A stretch of DNA of 64,000 bases, from contig NZ_PIPK01000014.1 in NCBI RefSeq assembly GCF_003987335.1, positions 1-64,000 of the forward strand, read 5' to 3'. Position 1 is the stretch's first letter. Every line of letters starts with the position of its first letter. The translations under genes and the position numbers were made by a program. The DNA is from Aliidiomarina maris (lineage in GTDB: Bacteria > Pseudomonadota > Gammaproteobacteria > Enterobacterales > Alteromonadaceae). The notes under the pieces are model-generated. The model saw nothing but the letters and a program-made list of their open reading frames with translations, searched no databases and was not told the DNA's origin. Of the stretch, positions 8,241-18,412 are shown piece by piece.

Positions 8241-9443
8241 TTAACGCTTAAACGGGCTTTGCTCAACTTCTACAACTTGCCATGGCAAACCGTACTGGTT
8301 CAGACGGTCCATGAACTCATCTGGATCAAACTGTTCCATGTTCCAAACGCCAGGCTTCATCCACTTGCCTTGCAGCATAAGCGAAGCACCGATCATGGCA
8401 GGCACACCTGTGGTGTAAGATACCGCTTGAGCGCCCACTTCAGCATTACACTGGGCATGGTCACAGTTGTTGTAAATAAAGATAGTTTTCTCTTTACCGT
8501 CTTTGATACCCGTGATGTATGTTCCAATACAAGTAAGGCCTTCATAGCCTTCAGCCAGTGACCCTGGGTTTGGCAATACGGCTTTCAAGAACTCAAGCGG
8601 TGCAATTTGCTGGCCGTTGAAGTCAATTGGTGCAATTGACGTCATACCAATGCCTTCAAGCACGCGTAAGTGGTTTAAGTAGGCATCGCCAAACGTCATC
8701 CAGAAACGCGCGCGTTTCAGCGTTGGGAAGTGCTTAACCAGAGACTCAAGTTCTTCATGGAAAAGTAAGTAAGACGCACGCACACCGACGCCCGGGTAAT
8801 CTAGATCTTCACGCACGCTGATTGGATCAGTTTCATGCCACTCACCATTTTCCCAGTATTTACCACGTTGGGTAATTTCACGGATATTGATCTCTGGGTT
8901 AAAGTTGGTCGCAAATGCCTGACCATGGTCACCACCGTTACAATCGACGATATCTAAGTAGTGAATTTCGTCAAAATAATGCTTCGCCGCATAAGCGGTA
9001 AATACGTTGGTAACGCCTGGGTCAAAGCCGCTACCTAACAACGCCATTAGTCCCGCTTGTTTGAATTTATCGTGATACGCCCACTGCCATGAGTACTCAA
9101 ATTTGGCCTCGTCTTTTGGCTCGTAATTGGCTGTATCTAAGTAATGCACGCCAGTCTCTAAACAAGCGTCCATAATGGGTAAGTCTTGGTAAGGTAGTGC
9201 CACGTTGATCACTAAGTCAGGCTTAACTTGATTGATTAAGCTCACTAGCTCTGCGACATTGTCAGCGTCCACTGCGTAAACACCGACCACGCGGTCTTTG
9301 CCAACTTCTTGTTGCAGCTTTTCACATTTAGATACGGTACGCGATGCCAAATGAATTTCGCTGAAGTACTCTGGCAACATTGCGCATTTTTTGACTACAA
9401 CGCCGCTTACGCCGCCGGCGCCGATAATTAAAACTCTAGACAT
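8241..9443 (-). CDS. Carboxynorspermidine synthase (saccharopine dehydrogenase family)
   Basis: This enzyme condenses aspartate semialdehyde with diaminopropane or putrescine by NADPH-dependent reductive amination, making carboxynorspermidine or carboxyspermidine. The 400-residue protein opens with a Rossmann motif GAGGVSGVVV (about 8-17). It carries the family segments DTANYEP, GSGFDPGVTNVF and the Asp/Gly-rich LDIVDCNGGDHG. It is immediately upstream of nspC with the same orientation, which decides between this function and a true lysine-pathway saccharopine dehydrogenase. The ATG at 9443 is preceded by AAGGG. Transcription probably starts between here and the terminator of the upstream peptidase gene. 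Confidence 0.93.
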   Translation of the reverse strand: MSRVLIIGAGGVSGVVVKKCAMLPEYFSEIHLASRTVSKCEKLQQEVGKDRVVGVYAVDADNVAELVSLINQVKPDLVINVALPYQDLPIMDACLETGVHYLDTANYEPKDEAKFEYSWQWAYHDKFKQAGLMALLGSGFDPGVTNVFTAYAAKHYFDEIHYLDIVDCNGGDHGQAFATNFNPEINIREITQRGKYWENGEWHETDPISVREDLDYPGVGVRASYLLFHEELESLVKHFPTLKRARFWMTFGDAYLNHLRVLEGIGMTSIAPIDFNGQQIAPLEFLKAVLPNPGSLAEGYEGLTCIGTYITGIKDGKEKTIFIYNNCDHAQCNAEVGAQAVSYTTGVPAMIGASLMLQGKWMKPGVWNMEQFDPDEFMDRLNQYGLPWQVVEVEQSPFKR

Positions 9444-9485
9444 GATGAAACCCTTTTTTACTGGTTAAACGCGTGTCGCTGAATG

Positions 9486-9518
9486 AAAAAGTGGGCGCGA
9501 TTTTGCCTGCGCCCACTT
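9486..9518 (-). terminator. Rho-independent terminator of the prolyl oligopeptidase operon
   Basis: Read on the minus strand, a 10-bp stem (AAGTGGGCGC pairing with GCGCCCACTT, 9509-9518 and 9489-9498) with a 10-nt loop runs into a stretch of T (9486-9490). It lies 18 bases beyond the stop of the peptidase gene. Confidence 0.78.
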
Positions 9519-9536
9519 GCTTTTGCAATGCTTGAT

Positions 9537-11813
9537 TCAAGGTATTGCGGTTAAATTAGATGATTGTGCTTGGCTTTGCAATGCCTGCGGCTTTAGCTCT
9601 AAGCCAAGTGCTTGATATAAAAAGGCCCATTGCTCTGCCGCTTGTTCTATTTGCAACCAAATTGGAGAGCCAGCGCCATGGCCCACTGCATCCCAAGTGC
9701 GCAATAAAATCGGCGCATCGCAATGTTGTGCATATTGGAGGCTAGCGGCAAACTTGTAGCTGTGCCAGGGCGCGACGCGGTTGTCAGCGGCGCCTGTGGT
9801 GATCAAAGTCGCTGGGTAACAGCCTGGCTTATCTACGTTATGCAGAGGTGAATAGGCTCGAAGTGCGGCGAACATATCGGGGTCGGTAGCAATCCCAAAG
9901 TCACTTTGCCATGACCGAGCGTTCGCGCTACTAGTATGGTATCTGAGCATGTCGAATACACCGACATCGGGTAGTGCGGCTGCAAATAAGTCAGGTGCTT
10001 GAATCATCAGAGCGCCGACGAGTAAGCCGCCGTTACTGCGGCCACTAATCGCCAAGCGCTGAGGCTGAGTGTATTGGTTGTCAATTAACCAGCGTGCCGC
10101 GTAAATCGCATCATCGAACACTTGCTGTTTATTGGCTTGGGTGCCACCAAGATGCCAATCGCGCCCGTACTCACCGCCGCCTCGTAAATTAGGTACTGCT
10201 AACACACCACCACGTTCGACCCAAGCTATCCAATGTGGGTTGAATCTTGGTGTGAGCGCAATATTAAAGCCGCCATAGCCGTACAATAGCGTTGGGGTGT
10301 TGCCCTGCAACTGCAGGTCTTTGCGATGGACCAAAAACATCGACACCGGCTCGCCGTCAGAACTGGTGTACCACACTTGGCGAGTGGTTAATTTGTCTAA
10401 ACGCGCGGGGGGCTGAGGAGTGTCTAACTGGGTGAATTCAGCATGGTCAATTTGGTAGTGCCAGACGCTGGCAGGTTGCGTGAACGACTCAACTTCAATA
10501 AAAGCCTCTAAATGTTCGGCGCCGCCCGTAATCGCGTGGACCGTGCTCATTGGCGCTATTGGCAACTGTTGTTGGTGCCGACCATGCGCGCTATACACGT
10601 CAACGCGCGATTGCGCTTGCTCTAAACGATGCACGAAAAAGCGTCCGCCGATATAAGCCACGTCACGAATCGCTGCATCGCCATCGCTCTCTATTAATGT
10701 TTGCCAATGGCTAGCTTCAGGACGATTCATATCTACGGCAATAACGCGGCCATTGGGGGCCTCGGCGGTGGTATGAAAAAATAGCAGGTTCGCGTCACTG
10801 GCGATGAATTCATAGCGGCCGTCTAATTGATTAATAATCGGCTGCCAGCGCGCACCTGGTTGATTGATATCTAAGACGTGTATGGCATTTGCATCAAACC
10901 CATGCTCCACACGAGCGAGTAAAAATCTCCCATCTGAGGTCATGTGGGGGTAAGGGTTGGCCGCTGAAAAGCGGCTCAAGTCGTAAATATTGCGGTCATT
11001 GCGTTGCGCGCTATTCAGACGGTGAAAGTAAATTGCTACTGGCTGATTGTCGTCAGGTTCGCCAGCAGGGGTGTCAGGGTAGCGGCTGTAGTAAAATCCG
11101 CTGGCATCTGGAAGCCAAGCTAACGGCGTGAATTTAACGCCACGAATGACATCGTTAAGGTCTTGCCCGGTGTGCATATCGCGCACACGCCATTCCACCC
11201 AATCCGATCCTTGTTCGGCAACCGCATACGCTAAATAGTCGGCATTTGGACTGACCGATATATCGGCTATTGCGGTAGTACCGTCGGTACTTAATTGGTT
11301 GCCGTCGAGTATTCGTTGCGGAACCGCATCTAAATGCTCAAGCAAATATATGGCATTTTGATTCTGCAAGCCGTTATTTTGCCAGTACACATAGCGCTGC
11401 CCGTAGCGAGTGGGTGCACTTTGGCGCGGGAAATTCCATAACTGAGTTAACCGCTGTTTAATTCTTGGCTGAAAACCGTGTTCAGCTTGCTGCTGACTAA
11501 AAAATTGGTCGGTCAACGCGTTTTGCGCGTCAACCCATTGCTGCGTCGCAGGGTGTTCAGTGGCTTCAAGCCAACGATACGGGTCAGCCACCGTAGTTCC
11601 ATGATAGTCGTCCGTTGCGTCTGAGCGGGAGGTGTAGGGGTATTGTATGCTTGTCTCTTCCACCGTGGGCTCAGGTGCTTCTACCACCGTACAGTGGGTT
11701 AAGCTAACAGCGAGCGCTGATGCCGCCAAGATACTTGCAAACCTTGGATTCAGACGACCAAGTAGATGCTGAGCGGGGAATGACAACGGATGGAGCTGCG
11801 ACTTCTTATTCAT
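9537..11813 (-). CDS. Prolyl oligopeptidase family serine peptidase (S9A), exported
   Basis: The 758-residue protein contains an N-terminal seven-bladed propeller (about 60-470) and a C-terminal alpha/beta-hydrolase domain. The catalytic triad is visible: Ser593 in GRSNGG, Asp677 in GAADNRV and His712 in AVGHGAG. Family members cut short peptides after proline. The start at 11813 (ATG) is preferred. An in-frame TTG at 11879 would overlap tmcA by 28 bp. A hydrophobic segment (about 26-40, ASILAASALAVSL) followed by THC suggests export, but the lipobox is not canonical because of the His before Cys, so lipidation is uncertain. It follows the NSS transporter and tmcA in one operon, and the transporter may serve amino-acid uptake. 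Confidence 0.93.
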   Translation of the reverse strand: MNKKSQLHPLSFPAQHLLGRLNPRFASILAASALAVSLTHCTVVEAPEPTVEETSIQYPYTSRSDATDDYHGTTVADPYRWLEATEHPATQQWVDAQNALTDQFFSQQQAEHGFQPRIKQRLTQLWNFPRQSAPTRYGQRYVYWQNNGLQNQNAIYLLEHLDAVPQRILDGNQLSTDGTTAIADISVSPNADYLAYAVAEQGSDWVEWRVRDMHTGQDLNDVIRGVKFTPLAWLPDASGFYYSRYPDTPAGEPDDNQPVAIYFHRLNSAQRNDRNIYDLSRFSAANPYPHMTSDGRFLLARVEHGFDANAIHVLDINQPGARWQPIINQLDGRYEFIASDANLLFFHTTAEAPNGRVIAVDMNRPEASHWQTLIESDGDAAIRDVAYIGGRFFVHRLEQAQSRVDVYSAHGRHQQQLPIAPMSTVHAITGGAEHLEAFIEVESFTQPASVWHYQIDHAEFTQLDTPQPPARLDKLTTRQVWYTSSDGEPVSMFLVHRKDLQLQGNTPTLLYGYGGFNIALTPRFNPHWIAWVERGGVLAVPNLRGGGEYGRDWHLGGTQANKQQVFDDAIYAARWLIDNQYTQPQRLAISGRSNGGLLVGALMIQAPDLFAAALPDVGVFDMLRYHTSSANARSWQSDFGIATDPDMFAALRAYSPLHNVDKPGCYPATLITTGAADNRVAPWHSYKFAASLQYAQHCDAPILLRTWDAVGHGAGSPIWLQIEQAAEQWAFLYQALGLELKPQALQSQAQSSNLTAIP

Positions 11814-11851
11814 GATAGGCAATAAACCAAACAAATCTTTATCAGCTGCTA

Positions 11852-13780
11852 CTATATCGTCATGTGCAAGGCTAAACAAATTTGGCGCACTTTTTCATGT
11901 AATTGGCGGCGTCCAGTGACACCTTGTTGGCGTTTAAACTCGGCGTCTAATGGCAAATCACACAGTGCATAGCGTAAGCAAGGTTGAGCATTGAGATTTG
12001 GCTTCAGTACTTGCAGCAGCGTCATTCGTGCGTTGGCAAAGTCCAGGTGCTTGGCACAAAAGCCTTGTAAGCGCGCGCTTGCCCAGTTGTGGTAAGCCTC
12101 CATGCTGATATTCGGTAATTCAGCGAGGGAAGCGACATATTCATCACTTAGCTGATACAGCACAGCAGCGGCCTCGAATTCATACGCAAAGGCTGCAGCC
12201 CATAGCGTCACACGGTCACGCCAGTTTGGAGCAATGCAATGAAGCATCACTAACGAGTGACGAGCTGTTGTGCTATCAAGCTTGCTGCCAATACGTACGG
12301 GTAGAAAGTCATGTCGACGCCAGAATCGATTAATCGCAGGTGCGCTTGCGAAGCTTGTTCCCACCGCCACGTAGTGACGCTTGTGTGCTGCCGTAAGTAA
12401 ATGGCGCAGCAGTGCGCTACCCAGGCCTTGCTGTTGTAGCGGCACTGCTACCGCAATACGCACGACTCGAAGCCAAAGCAAGGTGGCAAGCTCTGGGTCT
12501 TGCATATAGTAGCTCAAGCTTTGTGCCAGCAGGTTGCCGGGGGGGCGACGTCGCCCCATCGTCACTTGCTCGCTTATTTCGATATCAAGCTGACCCTCTT
12601 CACTCAGCCAAGCCACCGCAGTCACCTGTTGCATGTCGGTGTCAGCGAACTGGATACATAATTGTTGGTTTGGGGAATCAAGCAATTGCTTCAGATCATT
12701 CGGGCTGGTTTGATAGTGCGCATCCATGAGCAACGCAAAGCACTGGCTAAGAAGGGGTTCGCTCAAAGTGCTCGCGTGACACCACATATAATGACACGGC
12801 GCTGTGCTTGCATCCTTGGCGCTGATATCAGGCTGCGCAGTCGGGCGTAAAAGTAAGACTTGGTGTAACCATGTTTCAAGTGGGCAACCTTGGGCGAAGC
12901 GTTGGGGCGCCACCAAGCTCAGTTGTTGCATAGCTGGGTATTGATGTTTGAGTTGACGGCAAAAGTTCAGCAAAAAGCCGCGGCCACAGGTTTCATAACC
13001 CTCATTGGTAGTGGCCATGATGACGCCTGGATAACGCTGAACAATTTGTGCCAGTATATTTGCGGGCAAACTGGCGGCTTCATCCACAATCACAATCCCT
13101 TCTTGTCTGGCACCAGTGGCCAATGCGTCAGGCGCGACAAAGCGATATTGTTGCGCTGCGATAGCATCTAATGCTTGCAGCTGGCGCTTCGACGGCGCGC
13201 ACACGACCACGGGTCGATTTAACTCCGCTAAGCGTTGCACCAGCACACCTAACACGGTGGACTTACCACGCCCACGCGCAGCTGACAGTAACGCCGGAGC
13301 TGTCAATGAATGGGTATGAATATGCGCAGTTAACGCCTCCAGGACGTCCTGTTGCTCTAAGGTAAGCTCAATAGTTTGGGTTTGTGGCGCCTTGACGGTC
13401 AAATTGCTGAGATCAGTATGCGCGCAAGCGCTGGGGCACACCCAATGCAATGACCAAAGCGGTGGCAGGTAGCTGGTCAGGCGTGTAATAAAAGCATTTG
13501 TTTGGCTTGGAACAACGCATACGGCAACCCCACCACCTTGTACAATTTGCACCGCTGCGGCTAAGGCGTCAGCGTGTAGATCGTGGCGCATATCGACCAC
13601 CACCAGAGTTTGGCTTTGGCCTAAATGTTCGCGATATCGATTCAAAGCGCCTGTTAATACTAAGGCTTCGGTTGGCCAGCTAAACTCAACCTCAGGCTCA
13701 GCTTGAATAACAGCAAGGCCGCGCCAGCGAGTGGCAGCGGCCTTGTCAATTAACGCTTGCAGGCGCGTATGCATCTGCAT
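11852..13780 (-). CDS. tmcA: tRNA(Met) cytidine acetyltransferase TmcA
   Basis: TmcA acetylates the wobble cytidine (ac4C34) of elongator tRNA-Met using acetyl-CoA and ATP, which prevents misreading of AUA. The 642-residue protein shows an N-terminal DUF1726 region, an RNA-helicase-like ATPase with Walker A GRGKST (170-175) and a VIVDEAASLP Walker B. A GNAT acetyltransferase core (VPLQQQGLGSALL, about 450) and a tRNA-binding tail follow. The length is close to that of the E. coli protein. A second Met two codons in is an equally possible start. It lies 8 bp after the NSS transporter and 38 bp before the peptidase, so the three genes are co-transcribed. Confidence 0.96.
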   Translation of the reverse strand: MQMHTRLQALIDKAAATRWRGLAVIQAEPEVEFSWPTEALVLTGALNRYREHLGQSQTLVVVDMRHDLHADALAAAVQIVQGGGVAVCVVPSQTNAFITRLTSYLPPLWSLHWVCPSACAHTDLSNLTVKAPQTQTIELTLEQQDVLEALTAHIHTHSLTAPALLSAARGRGKSTVLGVLVQRLAELNRPVVVCAPSKRQLQALDAIAAQQYRFVAPDALATGARQEGIVIVDEAASLPANILAQIVQRYPGVIMATTNEGYETCGRGFLLNFCRQLKHQYPAMQQLSLVAPQRFAQGCPLETWLHQVLLLRPTAQPDISAKDASTAPCHYMWCHASTLSEPLLSQCFALLMDAHYQTSPNDLKQLLDSPNQQLCIQFADTDMQQVTAVAWLSEEGQLDIEISEQVTMGRRRPPGNLLAQSLSYYMQDPELATLLWLRVVRIAVAVPLQQQGLGSALLRHLLTAAHKRHYVAVGTSFASAPAINRFWRRHDFLPVRIGSKLDSTTARHSLVMLHCIAPNWRDRVTLWAAAFAYEFEAAAVLYQLSDEYVASLAELPNISMEAYHNWASARLQGFCAKHLDFANARMTLLQVLKPNLNAQPCLRYALCDLPLDAEFKRQQGVTGRRQLHEKVRQICLALHMTI

Positions 13781-13788
13781 GTGTCGGC

Positions 13789-15207
13789 TTAGAACAGCGG
13801 GGCAGCGAAGAAAATGCTTGCCACGGTATTGATAAATACCAGCGCTAAAATGACTGGAATAAAGGTACTCAACGAAAAGCTAATGTAGCGCTTTAACAAG
13901 CTTTGGCTGTAACTACGATTTCCCTCAGCAAGGGCTTCATGGAAAGAAGCCTGCTTCCAGCGCCAGACTACAAATAGACAGATAAGTAGCCCGTTGAGTG
14001 GTAATACAGTGTCATAAAATACGTCGTAAATGACATCAAAGAACGACTGAGAACCACCGCCGTAGCTCACGAAATTGGTGAAAAATGAGATCATGCCGAA
14101 TGAGGCAATGGCGATAAGTGTCAGTGAACCCATGGTCAGAGCCAACAAGCCTAATGCGCGTTTGCGGCTGATATTGTACTTGCGCACTATGGTGGACGTC
14201 GGCACTTCAATAATCGATACCAGTGATGTAATTGCTGCGAAAAATACCAGCAAGAAGAATACTGCCGCGACGGCGCTGGCGCCTCCATACCCTAAGGTAT
14301 CCTGCAGCGCTAAGAAGATTTGAGGCAAGAAAGTGAATATCATCGCCACCGACGATTCATTTAAGTTCTCCGGGTTAGTGTCGGGGTTAAATACAAAGAT
14401 AGCTGGCAGAATCATTAAGCCAGCAACAAAAGCGACCAGCGAGTCGGCGACCGCGACTAGCTTAGCCGAGCCGACTAAATCATCACGTTGACGGAAGTAC
14501 GAACCGTAGGTGATTAATATACCCATGCCCAATGACAGCGAGAAGAACGCTTGCGATAAAGCGCCGCTAATCACATCGCCATCTACCTGCGAGAAATCTG
14601 GCACCAGGAAGAAACGCACGCCGGTCCATGCGTTATCTAAGGTCAGGACAAATGCCACCAGGCCAAGCAACATAACGAATAAGGATGGCATTAAAATACG
14701 CGATGCACGCTCAATTCCTTTGCGCACGCCGCCGACTAAAATAACGTGGACAATGGCTGCTACCACCACTAAGTATGCGAATACGGAATAATTATTTATA
14801 AAGGTACCGAAGTAGTCTGGATTGGCCAGCGTATCAAGATTTCCCATCACGGTTTGCAGCAAATAGCCGAGGATCCAAACGGTAATTACCATATAAAACA
14901 CCCCTATCATAAAGGGAGTCAATACAGCCAACCAACCAGCGAAGCGCCATGGGCTTTTGCTGCCAGCAATTGCGGGGTATGCACCTTGCGGGTCAAGCTG
15001 AGTTTTACGGCCTAGGTTCATCTCAGCGAGCATAACGGGTAGACATATAAAGGCGACAAAGGCAGCGTAAATCACCAGGAAAGCACCGCCACCACCTTTG
15101 GTGGCGGCAACCGGGAAGCCGACCATATTACCGATGCCGACGGCCGAGCCTGCAGCTGCCAATACAAAACCTAACTTGGAGCTAAAATGTTCCCGTTCCG
15201 CGTTCAT
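13789..15207 (-). CDS. Neurotransmitter:sodium symporter (NSS/SNF) family transporter
   Basis: The 472-residue integral membrane protein has about eleven to twelve hydrophobic helices. The first helix carries the unwound sodium/substrate-site motif GSAVGIGNMVGFP followed by GGGGAFL, the hallmark of LeuT-like sodium symporters. The usual GN.WRFP is GNMVGFP here, as in a divergent bacterial branch. Bacterial members take up amino acids such as tryptophan, tyrosine or leucine; the substrate here is unknown. AAAGGA precedes the ATG by 7 bases. It is the first gene of the transporter-tmcA-peptidase operon, and its promoter must lie in the 165-bp gap towards the PLD gene. Confidence 0.93.
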   Translation of the reverse strand: MNAEREHFSSKLGFVLAAAGSAVGIGNMVGFPVAATKGGGGAFLVIYAAFVAFICLPVMLAEMNLGRKTQLDPQGAYPAIAGSKSPWRFAGWLAVLTPFMIGVFYMVITVWILGYLLQTVMGNLDTLANPDYFGTFINNYSVFAYLVVVAAIVHVILVGGVRKGIERASRILMPSLFVMLLGLVAFVLTLDNAWTGVRFFLVPDFSQVDGDVISGALSQAFFSLSLGMGILITYGSYFRQRDDLVGSAKLVAVADSLVAFVAGLMILPAIFVFNPDTNPENLNESSVAMIFTFLPQIFLALQDTLGYGGASAVAAVFFLLVFFAAITSLVSIIEVPTSTIVRKYNISRKRALGLLALTMGSLTLIAIASFGMISFFTNFVSYGGGSQSFFDVIYDVFYDTVLPLNGLLICLFVVWRWKQASFHEALAEGNRSYSQSLLKRYISFSLSTFIPVILALVFINTVASIFFAAPLF

Positions 15208-15381
15208 AAGGGTCCTTTTGTTGTTATCTTTTTAGAAGGTGGCAACGGTTATATCAGGTTTTGTAGCTTGGCGGCAAATCCGAGCAGTTCAACGGCTGGA
15301 AACATAAGTCGACAGGCTGGCACTGGCGAGTGACCCACTAGCTGCTATCTTTATAGGCCTGAGATTAAGTGAGTGGAATGT

Positions 15382-16662
15382 ATGCGTTTATCGGTCAAGT
15401 TAGTCGTGGTGTTTGCGCTCGTCGGTGTGGTTGGGTTGTGGCTCGTCAATATTCTATTGATGAATGCGATTCCAACTCCGAAGCGGCTGACGCAAGGGCT
15501 TGAAGTGAACTATTCGGTCAGTGACGCTGAGTTTGCCAGATCATTGCAGGCCTTCGCGCAGCTGCCTGTTGCATCGGGCAATGCATTGACCCACCTTGAA
15601 GACGGTGAAGCGATATATGCTGCAAAGATAGCAGCGATTGAAAATGCGCAATACTCAGTGACATTCGAAGTGTACGAGTTTTATGGCGATCGCGCGGCTA
15701 AGCCGATGGCTGAGGCCTTTGCACGTGCTGCACAGCGTGGGGTGGCTGTTCACGTGTTACTGGATTTCGTTGGCTCAGTACGTGCTGACAATGACTGGTT
15801 CGTGATGATGGAAGATGCGGGTGTGAACCTCCATCGCTACCATGCTCCGAGTTGGTACAACTTAACTAATTTGAACTATCGAACGCACCGCAAAATTATG
15901 GTGATTGACGGGCGCATAGGGTTTGTGGGGGGCGCTAACGTCGGTAATGATTGGATAGCAGAAGACGGATTTAGCTTCCGTGACCATCATTTTCGAATTG
16001 AAGGGCCAGTGGTGAGCTCCATTCAAGCAGTTTTCTCGGATAACTGGCTTAATGCCACTGGCGTATTGCTCGAGGGGCAGCGTTATTATCCTGAGCTCGA
16101 CGAAGTCGGTGACGTAACATTACAGATGGTCAAAAGCTCGCCGAGTGAAGGCCATCATCGCATTCGCGCACTGAAACTGTATGCCCTAGCCGCTGCAGAG
16201 CAAAGTTTTACCGCCACCACAGCGTATTTTTATCCGGACGATACCTTCTTAGAGGCAATCCTTGAGGCACGTGAACGTGGTGTTGAAGTCAGAATCCTAT
16301 TGTCTGGCGAAGAAATGGATAAAGGCTTTGTGCGTAATGCGGGGGTAAACCGCTGGCGCGACATCCTAGCTGCTGGGGTCGAAATCTATAAGTATGACGA
16401 GGCCATGTACCATGCTAAGTTTTTAATTGTCGATGAAACCTGGTCGACGTTTGGCTCGAGTAATTTAGATAACCGCTCGTTTCGAATTAATGATGAAGCA
16501 AACTTACTGGTTTGGTCGCCAGACTTCACTCGTGAGCTGCTCGACATTGTGCAGCAAGACATGCGTGTGGCCTTGAGGTTTACCTTGGATGATTGGCATC
16601 AGCGCTCGTGGTATGTGCGTATGTACGGGCGTATCGCGTCCATCTTTGGTGCGCATTATTAA
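15382..16662 (+). CDS. Phospholipase D-like protein, cardiolipin synthase type
   Basis: The 426-residue protein has one N-terminal membrane helix (about 5-26) and two phospholipase D domains. Both catalytic HxKx4D motifs are intact: HRKIMVID (His169) followed by GGANVGND, and HAKFLIVD (His344) followed by GSSNLDNRS. This architecture fits bacterial cardiolipin synthases of the ClsB/ClsC type, which join two phospholipids at the inner membrane. The product was not tested by any sequence criterion beyond the motifs. I chose the ATG at 15382; a GTG at 15373 is also in frame with a weaker ribosome site. It is monocistronic and converges with the Bcr/CflA gene only 19 bp away. Confidence 0.88.
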   Translation: MRLSVKLVVVFALVGVVGLWLVNILLMNAIPTPKRLTQGLEVNYSVSDAEFARSLQAFAQLPVASGNALTHLEDGEAIYAAKIAAIENAQYSVTFEVYEFYGDRAAKPMAEAFARAAQRGVAVHVLLDFVGSVRADNDWFVMMEDAGVNLHRYHAPSWYNLTNLNYRTHRKIMVIDGRIGFVGGANVGNDWIAEDGFSFRDHHFRIEGPVVSSIQAVFSDNWLNATGVLLEGQRYYPELDEVGDVTLQMVKSSPSEGHHRIRALKLYALAAAEQSFTATTAYFYPDDTFLEAILEARERGVEVRILLSGEEMDKGFVRNAGVNRWRDILAAGVEIYKYDEAMYHAKFLIVDETWSTFGSSNLDNRSFRINDEANLLVWSPDFTRELLDIVQQDMRVALRFTLDDWHQRSWYVRMYGRIASIFGAHY

Positions 16663-16681
16663 ATAAACGTGCTGTGTTGCC

Positions 16682-17908
16682 TTAGCTTGGTATAACTTGG
16701 CGTTGCAGCCAGCTACGCAGACCAAAACCAACAATCGGGCACGCGGCCATAATGCCAACCATGGCTAACGGCGAACCGTCGCCAATAAAGCCCACTAAAG
16801 CGCCTGATACCGCGCCGAGAGTAAAGCCACTGGCACTGATTAACGCCGTCGCAGTGGCGGCGCTGTGCGGGAAAAAGTCCGTCGCGCTAGACATGCCATT
16901 GGCCACGATAAGCCCCTGCATGCCAATAAATAGCATGACCAAAGGCACCAGTGCCCACAGCTCTAGCGGTAGCCAAATTAGGCTAACGACCATGCAAATG
17001 CCCATGATGATTTGTATCAATTGTCCAAAGGCTAAAATGCGCTTGGCGCTGTAACGGCGCAATAAGCGAATATTAAGCTGATTGGCTAAGGTTAGGGTGA
17101 CAATATTGGCGCCGAATAAGAATGGGTACAACTGCTCGCTCGCACCAAAGTAGCCCATGTACACACCCGGTGAACCGGTGATGAAAGCAAACATACCAGC
17201 GTTTGCCATCGCAACAGAAAAAAGAAAGGCGAGTGCAGGTCGACTTTTTAACACGCCTAGATAGCGCTTAACTGGGTTGACCATGCTCACTTGGGCTTGG
17301 TTCTGCGTTTCAGGTAAGTGACGACGTAGCACCAGAAGTAGAATCACAGCGTAGGTAAATAAAAACAAGAAAATGGCGCGCCAATCAGCGAATAGCAGTA
17401 AAAAACTCCCAATAAAAGGCGCGGCTAGCGGCGCTATCATCAAGATAGTGACAATTTGTGACAGCACTTGCGCGCTTTCTTGCCCTGAGTAACGGTCACG
17501 CACCATCGCCATGGTGTTGACAACCCCCATGCCGCCGCCGAATGCCTGCAGCAAACGCCCCAGCCATAGCATTTCTACTTGTGTGCCGAATGCGGTAATT
17601 AAACTACCAAGCATAAACAAGCTGAGGCCAATTAAAATAGTAAGGCGGCGACCATGGCGGTCTGAAAAGGGTCCACCGAATAATTGCCCCGCTGCGAAGC
17701 CAAGTAAAAACAAACTGAGTGTCAGTTCAATTTGGTGCAAAGAGGTATCAAAATGTTCGGCCATCATCGGTATAGCCGGTAAGTACGCGTCAATAGCTAA
17801 GGGGCCAAGGGCAACGAGCGCAGCAAGCATCCAAGCGAAGCCGCGAATGGGGGCAAGGGGAGTAGCGGTGAAACTTTGCTGGGTCAAATAGCGCCTCTTT
17901 GTGGTCAC
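16682..17908 (-). CDS. Bcr/CflA family multidrug efflux transporter (MFS)
   Basis: The 408-residue protein has twelve predicted membrane helices. It carries the MFS loop motif GGPFSDRHGRR between helices 2 and 3, and the DHA1 start signature GPLAIDAYLPAIP typical of the Bcr/CflA drug:proton antiporters (bicyclomycin, sulfonamide, chloramphenicol exporters). The real substrate is unknown. The first codon is GTG (17908), with no strong ribosome site visible; a TTG seven codons later is an alternative. It is divergent from phnA and no regulator gene is adjacent. Confidence 0.9.
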   Translation of the reverse strand: MTTKRRYLTQQSFTATPLAPIRGFAWMLAALVALGPLAIDAYLPAIPMMAEHFDTSLHQIELTLSLFLLGFAAGQLFGGPFSDRHGRRLTILIGLSLFMLGSLITAFGTQVEMLWLGRLLQAFGGGMGVVNTMAMVRDRYSGQESAQVLSQIVTILMIAPLAAPFIGSFLLLFADWRAIFLFLFTYAVILLLVLRRHLPETQNQAQVSMVNPVKRYLGVLKSRPALAFLFSVAMANAGMFAFITGSPGVYMGYFGASEQLYPFLFGANIVTLTLANQLNIRLLRRYSAKRILAFGQLIQIIMGICMVVSLIWLPLELWALVPLVMLFIGMQGLIVANGMSSATDFFPHSAATATALISASGFTLGAVSGALVGFIGDGSPLAMVGIMAACPIVGFGLRSWLQRQVIPS

Positions 17909-18073
17909 GTCTTCAGCGAGCTGTCTAGTATACCTGATAGCTGGGTCAAGGTTTAGCGTCGTGACTTGCTACGATCACTGAAAACTCTTTACACAACTGA
18001 CCCCTTGATAGACTTTCCGCGTCGCCTCTGGCATGCTTGCGCGCAAATAATTAGCTTGCTTCAAGGTGTTATT

Positions 18074-18412
18074 ATGAGTGATATCCCTAATTGTCCTGCC
18101 TGTGGCAGTGAATACGCCTACCAAGATGGCGCATTATTCGTTTGTCCAGAGTGCGCACATGAGTGGTCGGGGACTGAGCAAGCTGTAGCGGATGACGCTA
18201 GCCAGGTTCGTGATGCCAATGGTAACGTGTTACAGGACGGTGACACTGTCACTGTGATTAAAGATTTGAAAGTGAAAGGCTCGTCACTGGTGGTCAAAGT
18301 TGGCACTAAAGCCAAGAACATCCGCTTAGTTGATGGCGACCATGATATCGACTGTAAGGTTGATGGCATTGGCCCGATGAAGCTTAAATCTGAGTTCGTC
18401 AAAAAAGCTTAA
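18074..18412 (+). CDS. PhnA family zinc-ribbon protein
   Basis: The 112-residue protein matches E. coli PhnA (YjdM) along its length. It has a zinc ribbon with Cys7, Cys10, Cys24 and Cys27, then the compact C-terminal domain with [16 protein letters not shown] and the terminal [12 protein letters not shown]. Despite the name, the family is not required for phosphonate use and its function is unknown. An in-frame extension to 17966 exists, but the ATG at 18074 aligns with the family start and has AAGGTG upstream. Its stop TAA shares the palindrome TTAA with the stop codon of zapE on the other strand. Confidence 0.93.
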   Translation: MSDIPNCPACGSEYAYQDGALFVCPECAHEWSGTEQAVADDASQVRDANGNVLQDGDTVTVIKDLKVKGSSLVVKVGTKAKNIRLVDGDHDIDCKVDGIGPMKLKSEFVKKA

